From Haberlea rhodopensis (Eukaryota; Streptophyta; Magnoliopsida; Lamiales; Gesneriaceae), in the NCBI GenBank assembly GCA_907163345.1, contig CAJQUN010001296.1:1-64000 (forward strand): 64,000 nucleotides of DNA, in the 5' to 3' direction. The notes under the pieces are model-generated. The model saw only the letters and a list, made by a program, of their open reading frames with translations, searched no databases and had not been told where the DNA came from. This document shows, piece after piece, positions 10,934 through 21,900 of the stretch. Position 1 is the stretch's first letter; every line of letters starts with the position of its first letter. Position numbers and translations under genes: made by a program.

Positions 10934-12180
10934 CTGATACGGTATCTCTTTCCGTCGACCGTGAATTCCATTCCATCTTGCAATCTTTCCCAAGGTTTAT
11001 GTTCCTCAAGAAATTCAATTCCTAGAATAAGCTGTTCTGGGATCCGTCCGGCAATGCCTTCAATTGTGAGGTCAATTTCACCAATTTGAAGGTTTCCTTG
11101 AAATTTTCCAACTGTGGGTTGTTGCAAATAATATAGAACATCGCAGGGGAAGATATTATTCTTCTCGGTGATGTCGAAAATTATCTGCACTTCTCTCCAG
11201 CCTTCTGGGCACTTCAGTTTTCCTATTGTTGTGAAAACATCAGGAATTTTCTGAATTCTGCTTGAGGCTGCCTTCTGCTTTTCTTTTGGATAGTTGCTGA
11301 TTAACCTATCCTGTTGGAAAGACATCCTTCTTGGCTCGATCATAAGGCTCCTGCTTCTGTTGAGAACAGGTTGATCTTGTATTCTCATGTCGATCTCTCC
11401 TATTGTCGGAGTATCAATGATGTCCGGCAAAACTGCTTTGGCGAAGTCTTCGAAGATTCTGGGGACTTCGATGAATTCCTTTCTCAAGAATACCTCGGAA
11501 TGATGAGTATTCGAGAGTGCGTATGACACCTTGTAGGTGATCGAGTAAGGTCTGTTCCCTTCTTTCATCAAATCTTCTCTTTTAAAATCTTGATGAAGAG
11601 TGAGAACTTTGTTGAAGTCTCGATCTCCTAAATTGTATGCAATCCTCGGGTAGATGTTGAAGGCCATCTTTCCTGCATACAGATTTCCTGCCACTGCTCC
11701 CAAACAAGAATCTTTGAGGTTCGGGATTCTCTTGTCAAAGATTGCCAGGTTGAGGGGCGAATCAATTCCTTCTTTGAAAGTTGCCTTGATGATTACTCTA
11801 ATGGCTCCAATATGAATCCATGAGAGCGTGTTCGCAACTTCTCTTTTGACCTTGTTCTTAATCTCCTGGATTTCTCTGTAGGGGATTAACTGCATCTCAA
11901 TTTGGTTTCCCGTGAATTCCATTGGGATCGCAAATTCACCTGTTGTTACCCTATGGATAATCTGATGCTTTCTGCTACGAAGACCAATCATATCCATGGC
12001 TTTTTCCATTGCTCCAATTGTAAATCCATCATACATCTGAAGCTTTGGTTCTTCTTTCATGATTCTCATAAGGGTTTTATGAGAAACCGTGGTATGCGAG
12101 AAAAACCCCGATGGTTCTTCTCTAATCACGTGCTGAAGGAACTCTCCTTCACTCTGATTCTGAGCTAGATTTACCTCCAT
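10930..12180 (-). CDS. EVE1 movement protein (30K superfamily)
   Basis: Frame of 416 codons. The ATG at 12180 is chosen because it lies just inside the coat-protein end (stop at 12149) and because EVE2 keeps the same start. The frame stays open further upstream, but there it only shadows the coat gene. A 30K-type core is visible: the IHIGAIRV strand followed by IDSPLNLAIFD and then LGAVAGNLYAGKMAFNIYP, the usual caulimovirid cell-to-cell movement-protein region that forms plasmodesmal tubules. Its TGA overlaps the pol ATG (ATGA), a layout suited to termination-reinitiation. No stops are seen. Confidence 0.8.
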   Translation of the reverse strand: MEVNLAQNQSEGEFLQHVIREEPSGFFSHTTVSHKTLMRIMKEEPKLQMYDGFTIGAMEKAMDMIGLRSRKHQIIHRVTTGEFAIPMEFTGNQIEMQLIPYREIQEIKNKVKREVANTLSWIHIGAIRVIIKATFKEGIDSPLNLAIFDKRIPNLKDSCLGAVAGNLYAGKMAFNIYPRIAYNLGDRDFNKVLTLHQDFKREDLMKEGNRPYSITYKVSYALSNTHHSEVFLRKEFIEVPRIFEDFAKAVLPDIIDTPTIGEIDMRIQDQPVLNRSRSLMIEPRRMSFQQDRLISNYPKEKQKAASSRIQKIPDVFTTIGKLKCPEGWREVQIIFDITEKNNIFPCDVLYYLQQPTVGKFQGNLQIGEIDLTIEGIAGRIPEQLILGIEFLEEHKPWERLQDGMEFTVDGKRYRIR

Positions 12181-13577
12181 CTTCAGAATAGATCTCTTCT
12201 TCGTAGATGCTTTCATCTGAGGGAATATCCTCAAATTGATACACCTGTACCAAATCCTGAAAATAGACAGCTTCCTCAAATTCCTTGGTATGCTCGAACT
12301 GTCTAACTCCTCGGCTTTGGTTTTCTGGACAATCTGTAGAGATATGTCCTCTTGCTCCGCATGTCCAGCAGTTACAATCTCTGAAACTCTCATTTGCACG
12401 GGTAGGTGTGCGTCTGAAAGTTCTCTTTGTTGGTGCTCTGCTAGAACTTGCTTGATTAGAACCTGTCGATGAGATTCTACTCCTTGTTGGTCCTGACCTT
12501 TGCCCTGATCTATAGCTTCGGGCTTTCTGCTTTGACCAGAACTTTCTAGGTCTCCATGAAGACCTACTTCTTCTTGAACCACCTCCTCGGGCATACGGTT
12601 GACTTCTATGCTTCTTCAACTTGCGCCTTTGTGGGTAGTTCCCAATGATTGTAGGGATATCATATCCCGTACAACAAAGAGGAGCCATTTTGTTGATTCC
12701 TCTGAGTTTCTTGAAATTTTTCTGGAGCTTTGCTTGGTAGCACCACTCCGCCAGCTTTACTTTAAGAAATGACATTCTCCTGGACACCGTCTCGATTGCA
12801 TGCGGTGTATACTCCTGGATAAGCATTTCTCTCCATGGGCTTGGGATTTTGACAAAAAACAGCTCCGCTGCATCGTTCTCCGCTATCTTTGACTTCCATC
12901 GATACTCTGTAAAGAGTTTGATGTATTCATCTACATAGCAGATGTCATGTAGTTCTAGGCTAATTAGAGCTTGTCTGTACTTCTTAGCCTTTTCTTCCTC
13001 CATTCCCTCGAAGTAGCTTATTCCGATGAAACAGATTTTGAAGAATCTTGCCATCTTGTCCACGATCTCTTTCAGGGACTCTCCGGCTAGAACTTCTTCC
13101 TTGGTCTCCAAGATCCCAGGCAATCTTGACTGATCCTTCCAGACTCATTTTTAGAAGTAAAATGAATCCTTCTTTGCCTAAGTCAAGTGTTCCTGCTGCT
13201 ATTCTCATTGCTGAAGCCCATTCATCAATAAGAATTTCTCTGTTTTTGAAATCCAAATTATCCATGTTGAGCATAAGTCCATATGGATGGATTGGATCTA
13301 GCTGTGACTTCCCATAGGGCGTCTGATGAATATCTGGCCTTCGGGAACGGTTTCTTGTTCCAACTGGGGGATCCAAAGTTGCTGAGGTAAAATCATCCCT
13401 GTGTGGCATACTTTGGTCTCCTTCGGGTGGATTGTGTGACCCGAAGCTCTCTTGTGGTGGAGGTCTTTGTACAAGCTCTCCTGTCTTGATTTCTACGAGA
13501 TTTAATCCCGCAAATGAATCAGCAAGATCCCTTAGATCTTCAAGATCCCGTAGATCTTCCAGGTTGATTCTTTCCAT
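12149..13577 (-). pseudogene. EVE1 coat protein with CCHC zinc knuckle, one frame break
   Basis: The ATG at 13577 overlaps the preceding TAA as TAATG. The first phase runs to about 13100 and the rest continues in another phase to 12149. The acidic N-terminus is followed by a capsid core, an Arg/Ser-rich basic stretch (RRSRSSWRPRK region) and a CWTCGARGHISTDC zinc knuckle near 12325-12370, then an acidic tail. This domain order is standard for the caulimovirid capsid protein. A one-base-type frame change near 13095-13123 splits it, so it cannot be made as a single protein as read. Confidence 0.85.
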
Positions 13578-13999
13578 TACTTTGTGGGAAGTATGGGTTC
13601 TCCTCGTAGGACTGCAATCATTTTCTCAGACTCAGTTAAAGGCCTTCGGACCTCCTCTGCTTTCCCCTTTTGGTGTAAAAGGGGTTCTGTTCCGTAAGAT
13701 GGTGGCAACCATCCTCTTTTTCTTCTTCCTGTAGAACTGGGCCTTGACTCCAATTCCTTTACTCGGGTTTGAACATCTTGAAGGTTCTCAAGAATTTCCT
13801 TCTGATGTTTAATCATGGTCTCCATCTGACTCTGGATCTGATGGATTTGTGCAGGGACATGGTATTGAAGGAATCCATAGCGCTGCACTGTCTTCTGGAT
13901 CTCTCTAAGATCTTGGGAAATCTTAGAAGAATCTGGCTCGATTTCTCGAAAGGTTGGCTCACCCATCTTATTCATCCGGTCCGGACCCTGTTGGATCAT
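13577..13999 (-). CDS. EVE1 small coiled-coil ORF (virion-associated-protein-like)
   Basis: 140 codons from the ATG at 13999; later in-frame ATGs at 13975 and 13966 are alternatives. The centre (HQIQSQMETMIKHQKEILEN) has heptad spacing typical of a coiled coil, and the C-terminal third is basic and proline-rich. Position before the coat gene and this layout resemble caulimovirid virion-associated or badnavirus ORF2-type proteins. Homology is inferred, not proven. It overlaps the preceding ORF by 32 nt and meets the coat ATG at TAATG. Confidence 0.65.
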   Translation of the reverse strand: MIQQGPDRMNKMGEPTFREIEPDSSKISQDLREIQKTVQRYGFLQYHVPAQIHQIQSQMETMIKHQKEILENLQDVQTRVKELESRPSSTGRRKRGWLPPSYGTEPLLHQKGKAEEVRRPLTESEKMIAVLRGEPILPTK

Positions 14000-14276
14000 T
14001 GGGGTCTGGTACAACGTCCTCGTGTTCAGGATGATTGTCCTCCTGAAGTTCGGCTAACTGGAACTGAAGTTTGAGGTTCACTTGATGAAGCCTCTTCGCC
14101 ATCCTTTCCAATTTCTTGTAATGATGTATGCTTGGAGTGCATAAACCTGTTCCTCGTAATTGTTTCCACTTATGGTTGAAGCGTTGAGCTTCTGCCATAT
14201 GCTTTTGATTTAGTTTTTCCAATTTCTGGAAATACCACCTGTAAGAATGACACTTCGAACAAACGTTCGGGTCCAT
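13968..14276 (-). CDS. EVE1 first small ORF, Cys/His N-terminus
   Basis: 102 codons with an ATG at 14276, about 80 nt downstream of the primer-binding site. It begins MDPNVCSKCHSYRWYFQKLE and is followed by a long basic/glutamine-rich helical region and an acidic end. It matches the first ORF of EVE2 closely, so it is a genuine viral gene. I do not know its function; solendo-like viruses have an uncharacterised ORF here. Confidence 0.65.
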   Translation of the reverse strand: MDPNVCSKCHSYRWYFQKLEKLNQKHMAEAQRFNHKWKQLRGTGLCTPSIHHYKKLERMAKRLHQVNLKLQFQLAELQEDNHPEHEDVVPDPNDPTGSGPDE

Positions 14277-14352
14277 ATTTTTCTTGAATCGTCTCCTCCG
14301 TATAGGTTACAAATTAATATTCAAGAGATTATCATAGTATTTCCAGAATAAA

Positions 14353-14369
14353 CCTAGGCTCTGATACCA
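14353..14369 (-). other. EVE1 primer-binding site (initiator tRNA-Met)
   Basis: On the minus strand TGGTATCAGAGCCTAGG. The first 12 bases are complementary to the 3' end of plant initiator tRNA-Met, the minus-strand primer of caulimovirids. It marks map position zero of the viral genome. Confidence 0.85.
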
Positions 14370-14974
14370 ATTTTGTGAAAAGGATCGTAAAATATGGGGA
14401 CTTGTAAAAAGACGATGTTAAATGTTGCAATTTATAAATATAAGGATAGCAAAGATAATTAAATATTATATATGGACTTCTTTGTAATTTAACCAAAAGC
14501 CTAAAGGATAGAATGCAATATATCAAACTATTGAGGGGTAAAAGAGTCATCCTAAAACACCCAATTGATTTGAAAATTTGAAAAGTGGACTTATTTCAAC
14601 ACAATTGTTTCCAATTTGGCTTTTTATGCACTAAGATTTTTTCTCAAGACTTAAGTAGATTTTGTGTCACCAAAGTGGACTTCCATGTAATTTCCCCTTA
14701 TATAAAGGCATGCCCATTAGCATTTTACACCTTTTTATTCCAATGGTTAATTACAAGATGGTATCAATTGCAATTGAACAATTCATTTAGGTATAGTATA
14801 AAAACAACAGTATATTAAGAGTCAAAATAGGAAAATCTTTAATCTTGATGGCCCCAAAATTTAAATTTAAATCAAAATAGGATTTTTATTGGACTATAAT
14901 ACCCCTGATGAATTATTTTCTACGCAAACTAGCCCTTCACATGCTTTGCTATGGCATTTCCCCTTAATCCCCGA
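14370..14974. other. Spacer between the two head-to-head viral copies
   Basis: About 600 bp of AT-rich DNA with no supported gene. It may be host DNA or diverged viral leader. The short frames at 14332-14818 are not recognisable. Confidence 0.5.
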
Positions 14975-15418
14975 TCCTCTTGAAAACTACGGGAGGACAC
15001 TACCTCAAGAAATATGGATCTGAACGAATGTTCGAAATGTCACTCTTACAGGTGGTACTTTCAAAAATTTGAAGGACTAGAACAAGACCATCTGTTTGAA
15101 GCTCAACACTTCAACTAGAAATGAAAAATTTTACGAGGAGCCAGTGCTAGCATAAACCGGTACAAAAAATCAGAGATAATGGCTAGAAGGCTGTACAAGG
15201 TAAACATCAAACTACAGTTCGAGTTAGCCGAAGCTCAGGAGGAAGATCATCCTGAACACGACTACGTGATTCTATATCCTAATGACTCAATAGAATCCGG
15301 ACCAGACGAATAGGATAAGAGAACCAACCTTTCATGAAATCAAGCCAGATAGCTCAAAGATCTCCAAAGATCATAGAGAAATCCAGAAGACGGTGCAGCG
15401 ATATGGATACCTACAACA
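14975..15418 (+). pseudogene. EVE2 segment 1: viral small ORFs, interrupted
   Basis: An ATG at 15014 opens a frame matching the first small ORF of EVE1 (CSKCHSYRWYFQK at the start), but TAG codons interrupt it near 15117. The beginning of the coiled-coil ORF follows and stops at 15418 where the copia element enters. The last five bases, CAACA (15414-15418), are duplicated at 48765-48769, after which the viral ORF resumes. Confidence 0.85.
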
Positions 15419-16503
15419 TGTAAGGAATCCAACATGCAAATACGCAGCGGAAATAAACAATTTGGATTCCCAATCGAGGACCTATACGGAGTTAATTATA
15501 CCGGGGTGAAAAGAATCATACCCTTGTAGCGTGTTTGAGCAGAATCCCACGAAGCAGCACGTCCAACGCGTCCTCGAGTCAGTAGCAAAACTTTTCAAGT
15601 TTTTCCTCTACGGTATCCACACGATTATGTCGATCAAGGGATGTTGAAGAACAAGTTGCTAGACTTGTTATTCAACTGGAAAACAACGAGCACAAAGATA
15701 TGAGATGGTGGCTGCCACTTCCGAACTCTTCGAACGGCGGCCCTTTTAATTTTTAGGTTAAAAACTACTTTAACGTATATTACTCTTTCTCATATGCATG
15801 TCTCAATATATAGATAAGTAAAATCAGTGGCTTATTTAGGTTTTCTGAAAACACTTTAAGCCCAATCAATATTTATCTTTTATTCCATATTCATATATCT
15901 TCATATATATATGATCGACCCATAATAATATAACATATTATTATTGTATGATCAAGACTCTTCCTAATCAACTTAATTCATCTAATGAATTATATCTCCC
16001 TTTATCGATTTAATCTTTTGTGCGACCCGTTAGGATCTTGTAACGTTGGCAGTGACATAAAATCTAATTTTATGTTACAAGCAAAGAGTGGTATCTAGCA
16101 ACACATCAAGACTACTCAAGTTACAAGAATGTCATTGACTCGACATAACCTATGGCATGTGATAATATTAACCATGTAATTTAATCCCTTTGTCCTATGT
16201 GTTTAGATTAAACACTAGTCTTGGAATAGTCATACTCGTATAGTTCAATCTTTTATTTCTTGATCCCCAAGTAGACTAGAATAAACAAATAAGCTCGATA
16301 TCACATATCGACTCATTCGAGCATGGCCATGCATTTTAGTCTCACTTGATCAAGGGCCCAAACACTTCTCCTGTTATATAGGAGGGACAAATCATATTTG
16401 ATCAACCAACATCCCTCTACATAATTCGTGGTGTATCCAATGATTGTCTTTATAGTTTACCCTATTACAGGTAACGTTTGATAATATCAAGATATACAAC
16501 TCC
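15419..16503 (-). repeat. Copia 3' LTR, truncated
   Basis: About 1085 bp colinear with the right LTR (34302 onward). It is cut at 16503 by the SIRE-like element, and the remainder is lost in the downstream deletion. Confidence 0.85.
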
Positions 16504-17627
16504 TGTTAGGAAAACATTTCTAAGTTTTGGTGGTGACAAACATCAACTGGATGGACACCTACCGGGTGTTGAACACTTAACGGGTGACAAAGATCTACCG
16601 GGTGACAAACATCAACTGGATAGACATCAACTGGACAGACATCATCTGGATGGACATCAACTGGACAAACATCTACCGGATGAACATCAACCGGATGGAC
16701 ATCCACTGGACAACTATCAACTGGATAGTCTCACATTGAATAAAGACATCTACTGGTGACAAAGGGATGAACGACCAGTTGAACAAAGAAGGCCAGCAGA
16801 AGTCTAACCACCCAGTAAGAGCACTAAGCAACGAGACAAAACAAGTACAACATTCTCTGACAAAGGTACAACAGAGCGGCGCACCCTGCTATATCTCCGC
16901 CACCATTAGCGTCAGAATAAAAGAGCCGTTGCTTAACAAAATAGGAAAGAAGACAATCTGTATTTGGAAAACTAATCTCTTCCTAATACAGAAAAGCTAC
17001 CGTTGGACCACTGAGCCTATAAATACGTTCAAGCAAAGAATGAAGATGTTAGCTGAGCGACTTATTCAAACAAAGAGAAACACCTCATCGAAAACAGAAA
17101 ATCAACTCAATGATATTCTAAAAGTTCAGTAAAGAGCAGACAAGCAGTACAACTGAATCTGTGACAGATTATTTCTAACTGAAGTCTGCTGCTCAAGAAC
17201 ACTCGAAGCTAAATAGTTTATTTTATGAGAGTGTCATAGAAACTATTGTAATAAAATCAAGAGTTTGTGATTGCTAGGAGTTTAGGCCAAGTTGTGTGAG
17301 TGCCTAAGAAGGTTGTATACTGTAAAGTGTAAACCAAGTCTTCTAGTGGAACCTTCCTGCAAAGGAAGAAGGGGAGACGTAGAAGCGTTGTGCTTCGAAC
17401 TTTCAGAAACAATACCTGTGTCATTTACTTACTGCTTATCTATCATCCAGTTTTATATCTCTCACAAGTCCAGCAGACGTCTTCCACACTATATTCAGTG
17501 TCTGCTGACTTTCCTTATATTGAGAAGCTACTGCAGTACTTAACAGTCTGCAGTTAACCCGAACGAAATCGAAATTGAATCTAGTATTTATTCAACCCCC
17601 CCTCTAAACACTACCCTGATCCTAACA
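16504..17627 (+). repeat. 5' LTR of the SIRE-like element (1124 bp)
   Basis: It begins TGTTAGGAAAAC and ends CCTGATCCTAACA, immediately before AGTGGTATCAGAGC. Confidence 0.85.
16547..16735. repeat. 15-bp minisatellite inside the SIRE-like LTR
   Basis: About a dozen tandem copies of ACATCAACTGGATGG-type units (variants ACATCTACCGGATGA, ACATCATCTGGATGG). The period is a multiple of three, so long repetitive frames appear on both strands; these are not genes. Confidence 0.85.
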
Positions 17628-17678
17628 AGTGGTATCAGAGCTTAGGTCTTCTCAATCTTGAGAAATTACCAAAAACTG

Positions 17679-18932
17679 ATGGCCTCATTCAGCAAGATTC
17701 CAATGTTCAAGAAGGATGAATATGACAATTGGAGAATTCGTATGCAAGCACATCTAAGTGCCCAAGATGATGACATGTGGTTCGTAATCACTGATGGACC
17801 AATGAAGATCTTGAAAGTCAATACAGCAACTGCTATCTCTGGTGGTGAACCTCAGATGGTTGAAAAGGATAGATCCTTCTGGACAAATGAAGAAAAGAAA
17901 AAGGCAATGGCAAAAGACATACTGTTCAAAACTCTGGACAAAAATATGTTCAACAAGATCAAAATGTGTCCCACTGCAAAGGACATCTGGGAAAAGATTG
18001 CTCAGCTATGCGAAGGAAATGATCAAACCAAGGAAAACAAGCTCACTGTTGCCTTACAGAAGTTTGAAAACATCCAAATGATGTCCGGAGAAACTCTCAG
18101 CGAATACGATGAGAGAGTAACTGGAATCATAAATGAACTCAATAGCCTTGGTAAAGATTTATCCAACAGGGAAGTCACTCTAAAAGTCATGAGAGGTCTC
18201 CCAAGAGAATGGTATGTAAAGACGATTGCTATGAGAGAATCAAAAGATCTAAACAAGATAGATCTACATGACTTATTTGCTGACTTAAAAGCTTATGAGT
18301 TCGAACTAGGTATTCGGATTGAAGATGAACCCAGCACCAGTCAACCAACCAAAGCTCTTACTGCATCTGAAGCTCCTCCTATCACAACAGCAATGACCCC
18401 TGAAAAAATACGCAACGATGCAATGGCGAGATTTGTCAAGAAATTTGGAAAGTTTATGAAGAAGAGTCAAAAGACCTATCAATCCTACCCAAGGAGACAA
18501 AGCTTCAAAAATAGATCATATGAAGATGATCGTGTATGCTTTAACTGTCTCAAGCCAGGACATTTTATTGCTGACTGTCCTAAACCGAAGAAGGATGATC
18601 AAAAGAAAGGATCCAAAGATTATAGAAAGTCTAAAGAGAATAGAAGATCATCCAGAAGAGACAGAGAACAGAAAGTACTGGTGGCGGAAGAAAACAAGAA
18701 CAAATGGGCTGACTCAGAATCAGAAACTTATTCCAGCTCATCCACTGACAGTGAAGATGAAGAAGTTCGTTGTCTAATGGCCAACGACGACTGTGAGGTA
18801 AATGATCCTAATCTTTCTGAATTCACACATATTGAGCTCACAAATGCGTTACAGAACATGAGAAATGAGTATCAGATGTTGTACGAATCCTTCGAGAACT
18901 ACAAGACTGAACAACTAGTCCCAACAAAATAG
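17679..18932 (+). CDS. SIRE-like copia Gag
   Basis: 417 codons from the ATG at 17679 (MASFSKIPMFKKDEYDNWRI) to TAG at 18930. The N-terminal half is the UBN2-type copia Gag core. A CCHC knuckle, CFNCLKPGHFIADC, lies near 18538-18580, followed by Lys/Arg/Ser-rich and acidic regions. It forms the particle and packages element RNA. The frame is open, but the polyprotein is cut here by the stop and a phase change before the next pol-side frame. Confidence 0.85.
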   Translation: MASFSKIPMFKKDEYDNWRIRMQAHLSAQDDDMWFVITDGPMKILKVNTATAISGGEPQMVEKDRSFWTNEEKKKAMAKDILFKTLDKNMFNKIKMCPTAKDIWEKIAQLCEGNDQTKENKLTVALQKFENIQMMSGETLSEYDERVTGIINELNSLGKDLSNREVTLKVMRGLPREWYVKTIAMRESKDLNKIDLHDLFADLKAYEFELGIRIEDEPSTSQPTKALTASEAPPITTAMTPEKIRNDAMARFVKKFGKFMKKSQKTYQSYPRRQSFKNRSYEDDRVCFNCLKPGHFIADCPKPKKDDQKKGSKDYRKSKENRRSSRRDREQKVLVAEENKNKWADSESETYSSSSTDSEDEEVRCLMANDDCEVNDPNLSEFTHIELTNALQNMRNEYQMLYESFENYKTEQLVPTK

Positions 18933-21900
18933 CAGAACAACGAATGTGATTGTGAACAATCAATTGAGTTGAAAGCTTGAGGGATAAAGTAAGTCAGCTC
19001 GAGAAAGAACGGGATGAAGCAACATGTGCACACCAGAAACTCAGTAAGCTGGTTCGCACATGGAATGCATCTACTGCCAGAAAAGATGAAATGCTTGAGT
19101 CAATAAGGCTTGCTGGTGATCTAACCGGCATAGGCTACTCTAACAATGATGGTAATTCATCCGGCATCAAATCTCAAGTGTGTCTAGAAAGAAACAAGAT
19201 TCAAACTATGAATTTTGTTAAATCTAGCACATTATATGAACCAAGTGAGTTGGTTAAGGAATCTGTTGAGCCAATACTCTTCAAGGAACGGGCATCACAC
19301 AAAGGTATCAGTTATGTGAAGCCAAAAGAGAAAGCTAGACAGGGGCAAAAGTTTAGAAATAAACATAAACCCACTGGTCAGGCCACTCGCGAGGTAAAAC
19401 CTAACTGGTATCATAATTGTATGCCTGTCCAAAAGAGATATATGCTTCCAAACAGAAACCAAAAACCTAAACAACATGCATACACTCATTATAGCACATA
19501 TCACCCAAGAACATCTTTATCATATAATGCACACACATTTCAGGACACGCACAGACCCAAAAAGCTCAGGGTTATACAAGTGTGGGTCCCGAAAGGAATA
19601 ATCCTGTCTGGACCCAAGTAGGATTGGGTACCAATCATGTTATCGCTTAAATTGCAGAAAGCTAGAATGCATCAAGTTCGGAGCTCAGAATGGTTTCTGG
19701 ACAGCGGATGCTCTAGACATATGACAGGGAATGGGGGCTTATTGTCTGAATTGGTGGACTCCACCGGACCTAGAATAACCTTTGGAGACAACGCGAAAGG
19801 TAGAACCGTGGGTAAGGGTAAGATTATCTAAGGTAACATTATTATTAAAGATATTCTGTTGGTTGAAAATCTATGTTATAACTTGATTAGCATAAGTCAA
19901 CTCTGTGACAATGGTCACTCTGTAGAGTTCAACCAGCACTCATGCACAATCAAATCTACTAATGGCAGTATATTACTTGTAGGAAGAAGGCATGATAACA
20001 CATATAAAATTGATTGTAATCTTAATCAGCCTACCTCCTCTACTTGCTTTGCTGCCCTGAATACTTCCAAAAATTGTCTTTGGCACAAACGATTGAGTCA
20101 CTTAAATATTAAAACTTTGCCAGTCTGCGTAAACTTGATCTAGTCATTGGACTGCCCCAAATTGAGTTCTCAAAAGATAAGATCTGTGCAGCATGCCAAC
20201 TTGGTAAGCAAATCAGATCCTCCTTTAAGAACAAAGGGAGTAAATCTTCTTCTTGGTGCCTAGAGTTACTGCATATGGATCTATTTGGTCCTATACGCGT
20301 AACATGTCTAGGGGGAATGAAGTATACCCTAGTGTTAATAGAAGATTACACTCGTTTTACGTGGGTCCTATTCCTAAGTGGCAAAGATCAGGCTACTCCA
20401 AAGCAGATCAAACTACTGAAAAGACTCCAAAATGACAAATCGTGTGGGATAGATAGAATTCGCAGTGATAAAGGTACTGAGTTTACCAATCAGTCACTCG
20501 AATCATATCTAGATGACCTAGGTATTAAACACGAATACTCTGCTGCTAGAACTCCTCAACAAAACGGAGTTGCTGAGCGTAGGAACCGCACTTTGAAAGA
20601 AGCTGCGTGAACTATGCTTGCGGAATCAGAAATATCGCAGAGATTTTGGGCAGAAGCTGTCAACACAGCTTGTTATACGCAGAACAGATCAATGATTAAT
20701 AAGCGAGCAAATAAAACCCCTTATGAGATCTGGATTGGCAGTAAGCCAAATATTTCTTATTTCCATGTGTTAGGTTGCAAATGTTTTATTCACAACAATG
20801 GAAAGACTCATCTCACCATGCTGGAATATTTCTTGGATATTCTACAGTTAGTAAAGCATTCAGAGTATTTAATAATAGAACTCTTATTGTAGAGGAATCA
20901 GTGCATGTAAAATTTGATGAACCTACTGATTGTACTGTATCTAATCTGCAAATCAACAATTTGAGCAATCGACTGAAAAGCACTCACATTGATGAAAATG
21001 TGGATGATGAGATAAATTACAGAAACAAGACTAACTGCTCCTTAGAACCAGAAGTTCCTGAAGCTCAAACAGAGGAGTCTGCTGGTCAACAAGCACTGCA
21101 TCCAGCTGACAATGACACTGTTGCGCATACTCCTGCTGCAGTAGAAGGAACAAATGGAAAAGATGCATCAATTAGCACTTCTGAACTGCCCACTCATATC
21201 CAGTCAAATGAAGAACTCAACTCTCTTGGACCTCCGCTCTGGTGGATGAAGGATCATCCTCCCGAGCAGGTCATAGGTAACCCTGTAGCTCCTCTACGCA
21301 CCAGAGGACAGATGATTAATGAATTTCTTCATGCTGCATTCATATCTCACTTAGAACGTAAGAAGATTGATGATGCTATGTTAGACCCAAGTTGGGTAGA
21401 AGCGATGCAGGAAGAACTAAATCAGTTTGAACGAAACAAAGTATGGTATTTAGTACCATGACCACAGCATCACACTATAATAGGTACCAAATGGGTATTT
21501 AGGAATAAATTAGATGAAAATGGAACAGTAATCAGAAATAAAGCAAGATTAGTCGCACAGGGCTACAGACAGGAAGAAGGCATTGATTTTGATGAAACCT
21601 TTGCCCCTGTAGCTCGACTAGAAGCAATTCGCATATTTCTTGCATTTGTTGCTTTTAAAGACTTTAAAGTCTATCAGATGGATGTTAAGAATGCATTTCT
21701 TAACGGCAAACTCCAGGAAGAAGTTTACGTTGAACAACCTCCTGGATTTGAAAGTCATCAGCAGCCCTCCTATGTTTTTCGTCTAAACAAAGCATTGTGT
21801 GCATGGTATGAAACTTTATCAAAATATTTGACTGAGCATAACTTTACCATTGGCACGGTGGACAAGACCCTCTTCAAGTTTACAAAGGGTGATCATACTC

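Larger units (their letters stand above)
6950..14369 (-). mobile_element. EVE1: nearly genome-length endogenous pararetrovirus (Caulimoviridae)
   Basis: Reading on the minus strand the order is: tRNA-Met primer-binding site, small ORF with a Cys/His N-terminus, coiled-coil ORF, coat protein, 30K movement protein, protease-RT-RNase H, transactivator-like ORF, promoter and poly(A) signal. This order, with coat before movement protein and separate pol and transactivator ORFs, resembles solendo- and cavemoviruses rather than caulimo-, badna- or petuviruses. There is no integrase and no LTR, so integration was probably by host repair. The coat and transactivator frames are each broken once; the other frames are open. 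The lower boundary is uncertain by some 100 bp. Confidence 0.9.

Noticed and set aside
12181..12594. N-terminal extension of the movement-protein frame
   Set aside because: It overlaps the coat-protein basic region in another phase and looks like a shadow. The downstream ATG at 12180 is conserved in EVE2.
16506..16759. Long repetitive frames on both strands (DVHPVD- and DGHQLD-like repeats)
   Set aside because: They arise from a 15-bp minisatellite whose period is a multiple of three. They lie inside an LTR and have no independent coding evidence.
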